Shown here: positions 58,463 to 64,000 of the stretch, piece by piece | How positions within the stretch are numbered: position 1 is the first letter of the stretch | Layout: every line of letters starts with the position of its first letter | Assembly (NCBI RefSeq): GCF_030144325.1 | Contig: NZ_CP126307.1 | Span: 3,934,001 to 3,998,000 of the forward strand | DNA: 64,000 bases | Source of the DNA: Bosea vestrisii | GTDB taxonomy: Bacteria; Pseudomonadota; Alphaproteobacteria; Rhizobiales; Beijerinckiaceae | Direction: 5' to 3' | Made by a program: the position numbers and the translations under genes | Notes under the pieces: model-generated | Told to the model about the DNA's origin: nothing | Seen by the model: the letters and a program-made list of their open reading frames with translations, nothing else | Database searches by the model: none

Positions 58463-60055
58463 TTACTTCGCCGCCGGCGAGGTGGTGTCGACCCAGAGGT
58501 CCTCGTAGCGCTGCAGCGCGAGCTCGGTCGAGTTCGGCTGAAGCCCGTGCAGCCAGGGCTGATAGGCCAGCACCGCCTTGTTGTAGTTGAAGAACCAGAC
58601 CGGCGCTTCCTCCTGCAGCAGGGCATTGGCCTTCTTCAGGAGGTCGAGCTGCTTGGCCGGATCGGCTTCGTTCGAGGCGTCGTCGATCAGCTTGTCGTAG
58701 CCCGCGTTCTTGAAGGTGGTGTAGTTGCAGGACGAGCGCGGCGTCGAGGAGTGGAAGCACTTCAGCGCCGTCAGCGTGTCCGGGCCTGAGGTGTTCGACC
58801 AGATATAGGCCTGGAAGTCACCGCCTACGACGACGCCGCCGAGCGCCGAAGTCTCGACCGGCTTGACCTTCACCTTGATGCCGACCTTGGCGAGCATCGG
58901 GATCGTCGCCTCGACGATCGGAACGCCCCAGCTCTCGTTCGGGGTCGCGACCCATTCGAACTCGAAGCCATCGGGATAGCCGGCCTCGACCAGGAGCTTC
59001 TTGGCCTTCTCCGGATCGAAGGCGTAGGGCTTGGCGTCCTTGTCGAAGGCCGGCGAGGACAGCGGCAGCCAGCTCGCGGCGCGATAGGCCTTGTCGCGGA
59101 CGAGACGCTTGATGATCAGCTCGCTGTCGATGGCGTAGTTGATCGCCTGGCGCACCCGCTTGTCGGAGAAGGGCTTGAAGGTCGGGTTCATGCCCATATT
59201 GCGGGTGAAGACCTCGGCGACCTCCAGAATGCCCTTCGACAGGTTAGGATCGGCCTTATAGGCGACGTACTGGGTCGAGCCCAGGATCGAGACGTCGACC
59301 TCCTTGTTGCGGAAGGCGACGTCGCGCGCCGCCGCCTCGCCCATCGGCGAGATCACGAGCTTGTCGGCATAGGGCTTGCCGGCCAGATAATATTTCTCCC
59401 AGCGCTCGAAGACCATGCGCGATCCCGGCACGTGTTCGACGAATTTGAAGGGCCCAAGGCCGATCGGCTTGTCGAAGAAGCCGGCGGCTTGCGCTTCCTT
59501 GGCCGGCAGGATCGCGGTCTGCGCCTGGAACAGGAAGTAGCCGGGATCGGCCTTGTCGGTCAGCGTCATCGAGAAGGTGGAATCGTCGATCTTCTTCAGG
59601 CCGGAGATTTCCTTGGCCTGGCCCTTCTGGACTTCGGTCGCGCCGACGATACGGGCGACATAGCGCGCGCCGGGATAGTTCTTCGAACCATCCATGATCC
59701 TTGTGTAAGACCAGATGACGTCGTCGGCCGTCAGTTTGCGGCCGTTGTGGAAGAGCGCCTCATCGCGCAGCTTGTAGGTGTAGGTCTTGCCGTCGGCCGA
59801 GACTTCGACGCTCTTGGCGATGTCGAGCACCGGCTTGCTGTTCTTCGCGTCCCATTTGTAGAGCATGCCGTGCAGCGCATAGCCGTAGATCTCGTCCTGA
59901 ATCTGGTTCGAGACATGGCTGTCATTGCTGACGAAGGACGCGCCGTAGGGCGCGGTGAAGCGGATCGTGCCGCCGCGGCGCGGCTCCTGGGCCTGCGCCT
60001 GCAGGGTGAACGCCGCGAATGTCAGCGCGGTCGTGAAGGCAAGCTTTTTCAACAC
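58463..60055 (-). CDS. Second peptide-type ABC importer, substrate-binding protein (family 5)
   Basis: The 530-residue receptor starts at GTG 60055, seven bases after GGGAGG; a TTG at 60070 lies inside that site. The signal peptide (LKKLAFTTALTFAAFTLQAQ) is cleaved near AQAQ. The mature family 5 domain has RRGGTIRFTAPYGASFVSND, YTYKLRDEALFHNGRKLTAD and VRQAINYAIDSELIIKRL. It shares the fold but little obvious sequence with the receptor at 51457, so a different ligand is likely. It is transcribed away from the amidohydrolase gene's 3' end. Confidence 0.92.
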   Translation of the reverse strand: MLKKLAFTTALTFAAFTLQAQAQEPRRGGTIRFTAPYGASFVSNDSHVSNQIQDEIYGYALHGMLYKWDAKNSKPVLDIAKSVEVSADGKTYTYKLRDEALFHNGRKLTADDVIWSYTRIMDGSKNYPGARYVARIVGATEVQKGQAKEISGLKKIDDSTFSMTLTDKADPGYFLFQAQTAILPAKEAQAAGFFDKPIGLGPFKFVEHVPGSRMVFERWEKYYLAGKPYADKLVISPMGEAAARDVAFRNKEVDVSILGSTQYVAYKADPNLSKGILEVAEVFTRNMGMNPTFKPFSDKRVRQAINYAIDSELIIKRLVRDKAYRAASWLPLSSPAFDKDAKPYAFDPEKAKKLLVEAGYPDGFEFEWVATPNESWGVPIVEATIPMLAKVGIKVKVKPVETSALGGVVVGGDFQAYIWSNTSGPDTLTALKCFHSSTPRSSCNYTTFKNAGYDKLIDDASNEADPAKQLDLLKKANALLQEEAPVWFFNYNKAVLAYQPWLHGLQPNSTELALQRYEDLWVDTTSPAAK

Positions 60056-60184
60056 GTTGAAACCTCCCAATTTGTTGGTGAACTCTTTTGAGGTCGGCGC
60101 CGTTGGCCGGCGCCGATATTCGTTCCATCTGAGACCTTAGCGGGCTTTTCCGCCCTGTCTTCTTGTTTCGATTGTGCAGCGCGT

Positions 60185-61810
60185 TCAGGCACCCGAACGC
60201 TCGTAGACAACCTTGCCGCCGCGAATGGTGAGGTCGCAGCGGGTATCCCTGAGGATATGTTCCGGCGCGGCCGAGAGCAGATCGCGCGAGAACACGGCGA
60301 CGTCGGCGAGGAAGCCGGGCACGAGCTTGCCCTTCACAGTTTCCTGCTTCTGCGAGAAGGCGCCGTATTCGGTGTAGGCCTGCAGGGCTTCCTCGATCGA
60401 GACGCGCTGACGCTCATCCATCACCGTGCCGCGCCAGGTCTGGCGCGTCAGCATGGTGTGGAAGTTCGGGAACGGGTCGGGATCGCAGACCGGCGCGTCG
60501 CTGCCGGTCGCCGGCTTCAGGCCAAGGTCGAACCAGGTCCGGAACGGGTAGCTCGGCAGCGCCCGCTCGTCGCCGAGCACCTTGATATAGGCGTCGCCGA
60601 AATCGTGGATGAAGACCTGTTGCGGGCAGGGGTAGATGCCGGCCTTGACCATGCGCTCGTGCTGCTGCGGCGTCGAGAAGCCGCAATGCTCGATGCGGTG
60701 GCGCCGGTCGGGATCGGGATGGGCCGCCAGCGCCTTCTCATAGGCGGTGATCAATTGCTCGATCGCCGCATCGCCGATGGCATGGCAGGCGAGCTGGTAG
60801 CCCTTGGCATGGGCATCCAGCACCTGGCGCTCCAGATCTTCGTCCGAGAGCATCTGGACGCCGGTGGTCTTGTCCTCGCCGCGATAGGGCTCGCTCATCC
60901 AGGCGGTGCGTCCGCCGGCCGAGCCGTCCAAGAAGATCTTGACCGCCCCGATCATCAGCATCTCGTCGCCGGTGCCGGAGATCAGCCCCGCATCATGGCA
61001 TTGCGGCACGATCGAGCGACCCTCGTCGCCAAGCAGGGCAAGCCAGGTGCGCACAGGCAAACGGCCATCGCGCTTGGCCTTGTGGTAGGCCGCGATCTCG
61101 TTGAAGCCGGTGACCATCCCGACCGCTGCGTCCATGCAGCTGGTGATCCCGAGCGATAGCAGATATTGCCCGCCGCGCTCGATCGCAGCGAGGAGCTGCT
61201 CCTCGCTCGGTGCCGGAATCGCGGCCTTGACCGGGGCGCGGGCATTCTCCGCCAGCATGCCGGTGAGACGGCCGTTCTGCTGCTCGATCAACCCGCCCGG
61301 CGGCGTCGGCGAAGTCTCGTCGATGCCACCGAGCGCCAGCGCCTTCGAATTGCAGATCGAGATGTGGCCGCAGGTCCGGACCAGCATCACCGGATTGTTC
61401 GGGGAGGCGCGGTCGAGTTCCTCGCGGAAGGGATGGCGGCCGGTGTCGAGTTTGGTCTGGTCGTAGCCGCGCGCCAGCACCCACTCGCCGGGCTTCGACT
61501 TCGCCGCACGGGCCGCGATCTGGCCGAGCAGTGCCTCCAGCGTCGGCGCCGCGGCGGGCCGGGCATCGACCCAGTCCATGGTCAGGCCAACCGAGATCAG
61601 GTGCAGATGGGAATCGTTCAGTCCCGGCGTCGCCAGCCGGCCGGCGAGGTCGATGACGCGGGTCGACGGGCCGACCAGTTCGGCGATCTCCGCCTCCTTG
61701 CCGGTGGCGAGCACCTTGTCGCCCCAGAGCGCCAGCGCCTCGACCACGCCCTCCTCACGGCCACACCAGATCGGCCCGCCACGCAGCACGATATCGGCCT
61801 TGACGCTCAT
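60185..61810 (-). CDS. YtcJ-type amidohydrolase
   Basis: The 541-residue metal-dependent hydrolase has the HxH motif at His68 and His70 in LNDSHLHLIS, further ligands likely in ACHAIGDAAI and IEHCGFSTPQ, and the closing GSDAPVCDPDPFPNF. YtcJ-like proteins form the amidohydrolase-3 group, whose substrates include formamides and N-acylated or cyclic amides. It is cytoplasmic. It is the upstream neighbour of the second importer, downstream of the M81 gene on the same strand, and could split the imported amide. Confidence 0.88.
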   Translation of the reverse strand: MSVKADIVLRGGPIWCGREEGVVEALALWGDKVLATGKEAEIAELVGPSTRVIDLAGRLATPGLNDSHLHLISVGLTMDWVDARPAAAPTLEALLGQIAARAAKSKPGEWVLARGYDQTKLDTGRHPFREELDRASPNNPVMLVRTCGHISICNSKALALGGIDETSPTPPGGLIEQQNGRLTGMLAENARAPVKAAIPAPSEEQLLAAIERGGQYLLSLGITSCMDAAVGMVTGFNEIAAYHKAKRDGRLPVRTWLALLGDEGRSIVPQCHDAGLISGTGDEMLMIGAVKIFLDGSAGGRTAWMSEPYRGEDKTTGVQMLSDEDLERQVLDAHAKGYQLACHAIGDAAIEQLITAYEKALAAHPDPDRRHRIEHCGFSTPQQHERMVKAGIYPCPQQVFIHDFGDAYIKVLGDERALPSYPFRTWFDLGLKPATGSDAPVCDPDPFPNFHTMLTRQTWRGTVMDERQRVSIEEALQAYTEYGAFSQKQETVKGKLVPGFLADVAVFSRDLLSAAPEHILRDTRCDLTIRGGKVVYERSGA

Positions 61811-61908
61811 ACCGCTGTCTCCGTCGTCCTCGCCATCGAGGCGTCCTCCAGTCTTGTCGCCGCCGGCGCCTTTTTTGGCCGGTCGTCTCGTCGGGGCTCA
61901 AACCTCGC

Positions 61909-63396
61909 TCAGATGTCGTCGAGCGGGAAGATCGGGCGGCGCACCTTCTGGTAGGGGCGCTCCTTGAAATTCTTGGTCGAGAGTGCGCCGGTGTCGACCT
62001 CGACCACCTCGCGGGCGATCGGCTCGAAAGCGGCGCGGAAATGCTGCATCGACTTGACGATGACAGTCGATTTGCGCGTGGGGTCGACGCCGAGCGAGGT
62101 GAACTGGGCAAGGTCGGTCGCCTGGCCGTTATGGGTGATGACGATGATCTCGACATCGTCGACCCGCAGCAGGGCCGAGAGGCCGTAATTGCGCCAGACG
62201 CCGCCGGCCATCGGCCCGTAGCAGATAAAATGCCCGTCGGTCAGTGCCACGACATGGGCGTCGAGCTCCAGCGGTCCGCCACCGGTGTTCGGATCGACCT
62301 TGCCGCCGAGCTTGAGCTTGAGCCGATTGCCGACGCCGGCCGCCTGCGCCGCGAGCGCGGCCTCGGGATCGCGGATGGCATGGAAGCCGACATTCTTCAG
62401 GCCGGCATCGAGCACGGCGCGCAGCAGGTTGGTCGCGTCGCCATAGGCCCCGGAGCCCGGATTGTCGGAATAGTCGGAGATCACCAGCGGCTTGCCGCTG
62501 GCCTCGGGCCCGAGCGTGCCTTCGCCCGCCTTGGCTTTGGCCATCGCTTCCTTCAGCGGGGTGAAGTGGATCGAGGAGAAGTGCCGCTGCTCCCAGGCAT
62601 AGTCCATCAGTTGCTCGGCGATGGCCTGCGCCTTGCCGCGATCGTCGTGGGTGACGGCGATGGAGGGGCCGATATCGTGGACATCGGCCGAGGAAAAGCC
62701 GGCCTGGACGCTGACCACGAGCGCATCGCCCGCCGCTTCCAGTGCGTCGCCCCGGCGTAGCAGCTCCATGAACGGCGGCGAGGTCGTGCGCCCGCCATCG
62801 AGAGCGTAGAGAATTGGTCGACGCGCCACCGCGACGCGTGGCTTGATCTGCCCCTTCATCGCCCGTTCCAGCAGCTCCGCCGCCTGCCAGGTCCGCTCAT
62901 ACTGGTCGATATGCGGATAGGTCCTGTAGGAGATCAGCGCATTGGCGTTATCGGCCATCAGCTGAGTAAGCGTCGCGTGCAGGTCGAGCACCGCGACGAC
63001 CGGCACATCGGGACCGACCTTGGCGCGGATGCGCTTCAGGAGCTCGCCTTCGCCGTCATCGGAGCTTTCCGTCGCCATGGCGCCGTGCAGGTGGAGCAGC
63101 ACGCCGTCAAGTCGCTCGCAGGCGGCGAGGATCATGCCGGCAAAGACGTCAAAGGCCGCCTCGGTGACGCGACCGGACGGGTTGGCGCCGGTGACCAGCG
63201 GATGGGCGAGCCTCCAGCCGAATTTCTCGGCCGCTTCGAAAGCTGCGCCCATCGAGGTGCGCGTACCCTGGAAAGCGGCCGGCACCTCGTTGTCGCGAAA
63301 GACGCCGTGATGGCGAAACACCGCCTCATCGGTGAGCTGAACACTGAAGGTGTTCGTCTCGTGCATGAATTCCGCGATCAGGACGCGTCTGGCCAT
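61909..63396 (-). CDS. M81-family metallopeptidase (MlrC-like)
   Basis: The 495-residue protein has the N-terminal metal motif EFMHETNTFS (His12, Glu13) and the central VVAVLDLHATLTQLMADNAN, then YRTYPHIDQYERTWQAAELL, of the M81/MlrC family, plus VISDYSDNPGSGAYGD. MlrC completes microcystin degradation in Sphingomonas; relatives in other bacteria are thought to cleave small peptides or amides. It heads this minus-strand run and fits a scheme of importing and breaking amide-linked compounds. Confidence 0.9.
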   Translation of the reverse strand: MARRVLIAEFMHETNTFSVQLTDEAVFRHHGVFRDNEVPAAFQGTRTSMGAAFEAAEKFGWRLAHPLVTGANPSGRVTEAAFDVFAGMILAACERLDGVLLHLHGAMATESSDDGEGELLKRIRAKVGPDVPVVAVLDLHATLTQLMADNANALISYRTYPHIDQYERTWQAAELLERAMKGQIKPRVAVARRPILYALDGGRTTSPPFMELLRRGDALEAAGDALVVSVQAGFSSADVHDIGPSIAVTHDDRGKAQAIAEQLMDYAWEQRHFSSIHFTPLKEAMAKAKAGEGTLGPEASGKPLVISDYSDNPGSGAYGDATNLLRAVLDAGLKNVGFHAIRDPEAALAAQAAGVGNRLKLKLGGKVDPNTGGGPLELDAHVVALTDGHFICYGPMAGGVWRNYGLSALLRVDDVEIIVITHNGQATDLAQFTSLGVDPTRKSTVIVKSMQHFRAAFEPIAREVVEVDTGALSTKNFKERPYQKVRRPIFPLDDI

Positions 63397-63541
63397 CGTT
63401 TGGTCATTCCCCCGGAAACGTTCCCTATGGAACTATTTTTCTTGTTCTAGCGCGGGAGCGGGCCGCTGCCAGCCCGCACCCGCTCATGCACCCCTTGCGT
63501 TCGCCCGCTTGCGGGCAGGGGAGGATTATGCTTGGCGCCGG

Positions 63542-64000
63542 TCAGGCGGCGCGCGCCGCGTGGCTCTCGCCGGGCGCGTTGCCGAGATCCTCGGGCCGGG
63601 CATAGGCGCGGCCGAAGCGGTTGGCGAGGAAGGCGTCGAAGCCGATATCCTCCTGCTTGACGAAGCCCTTTTGCGGCAGCTTGCCCTGGGCGAGCAGGTC
63701 GAGCACGGCGCAGATGCCGGAGGCCGTCGTGATCTGGATGGCGCTGCGCATCACGCCGCCGACCACGGCGCTGTAGACCTTGTTGGCATAGGTCTGCTGG
63801 GTCAGCCGGCCGTTCAGGCGCCCGCTGGCGGTGACGAAGATCACGACCACGTCCTGCAGGGTGCTCGGCAGGGCGTTCTCGAAGATGTCCTTCAGCACGT
63901 CGCGGCGCTCGGACAGGCGCAGATCCTGCAGCAGCGCCTTCATGATCGCGCAATGGCCGGGATAGCGGATCGTCCGGTAGTTCAGCGTGCGCACCTTGCC
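63542..64000 (-). CDS. Saccharopine dehydrogenase-like protein, C-terminal part
   Basis: The frame enters from beyond the window and stops at 63542. The visible 152 residues begin GKVRTLNYRTIRYPGHCAIM and include TASGRLNGRLTQQTYANKV, MRSAIQITTASGICAVLDLL and FVKQEDIGFDAFLANRFG, matching the C-terminal catalytic part of saccharopine dehydrogenase / carboxynorspermidine-type oxidoreductases. Such enzymes act in lysine or polyamine metabolism; a fused or altered role is possible. The start lies outside the window. The 145-base gap to the M81 gene holds only a small GC hairpin. Confidence 0.85.
   Translation of the reverse strand, partial: GKVRTLNYRTIRYPGHCAIMKALLQDLRLSERRDVLKDIFENALPSTLQDVVVIFVTASGRLNGRLTQQTYANKVYSAVVGGVMRSAIQITTASGICAVLDLLAQGKLPQKGFVKQEDIGFDAFLANRFGRAYARPEDLGNAPGESHAARAA

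Noticed and set aside
63480..63530. GC-rich repeats in the last intergenic gap as a CRISPR remnant or REP pair
   Set aside because: Only short GCCCGC / GCGGGC hairpins are present; no repeat-spacer pattern and no second full unit.
1..64000. Prophage, insertion sequence, CRISPR array or integrative element
   Set aside because: No transposase, integrase, phage structural or Cas gene and no regularly spaced repeats were seen; the tRNA-Leu gene has no integrase or repeated tRNA end beside it.

Overview
The window reads as chromosome of a GC-rich alphaproteobacterium of the order Hyphomicrobiales, possibly Bosea or a relative. The order comes from an irr / fabA-fabB-fabI block, an Irr protein with a GCP haem motif, an IalB-family protein, a DUF4287 protein and structured intergenic repeats. 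The genus is only a guess from general resemblance. No transposase, integrase, phage gene or CRISPR array was seen, and no stretch over 300 bases lacks a gene.

Layout. (1) 1-2.4 kb: the tail of a membrane protein, a family 2 glycosyltransferase and a frameshifted acetyltransferase-like gene. (2) 2.7-12.3 kb: a frameshifted LysR regulator divergent from a catabolic cluster with a one-domain extradiol-dioxygenase-like VOC protein, SnoaL-like protein, FAH-family hydrolase, FAD hydroxylase, a three-part TRAP transporter and a single-chain aconitase X. (3) 12.6-27.1 kb: a phthalate 4,5-dioxygenase pathway (dihydrodiol dehydrogenase, reductase, Rieske oxygenase, 4,5-dihydroxyphthalate decarboxylase). 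It is interleaved with an aldehyde dehydrogenase, a ThDP-dependent enzyme, a MarR and a LysR regulator, and an ABC importer with two permeases and one ATPase. (4) 27.2-40.2 kb: housekeeping genes, namely tRNA-Leu(CAG), an NDUFA9-like protein, a quinone oxidoreductase with an HxlR regulator, a hydroxyacid dehydrogenase, irr, fabA, fabB, fabI, metZ and small unknown proteins. An AT-richer orphan gene sits between fabB and fabI. (5) 40.2-45.3 kb: a nitrate/sulfonate/taurine-type ABC importer, an Lrp regulator, a second FAH hydrolase and a DapA-like aldolase. (6) 45.4-53.1 kb: small secreted proteins and a complete peptide-type ABC importer with a hydrolase, divergent from an RpiR regulator. (7) 54.0-63.4 kb: a minus-strand run with a Gfo/Idh dehydrogenase, type II dehydroquinase, M14-like deacylase, a second peptide-type importer without its own ATPases, an amidohydrolase and an M81 peptidase. 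A partial saccharopine-dehydrogenase-like gene closes the window.

How it fits together. Phthalate would be imported, dihydroxylated, rearomatised and decarboxylated to protocatechuate. A catabolic dehydroquinase could feed the same intermediate, but no protocatechuate ring-cleavage gene is in the window. The cluster in region 2 looks like a separate aromatic route: hydroxylation, meta-cleavage and FAH-type hydrolysis, with TRAP uptake.

Points that stand out: two copies of a 113-base repeat whose hairpins keep pairing through compensating changes; two interleaved 10-11 bp inverted repeats ahead of the aconitase X gene; a LysR gene whose only well-placed start codon is ATC; and three frame disruptions, two of them explained exactly by one missing G in a run of five.
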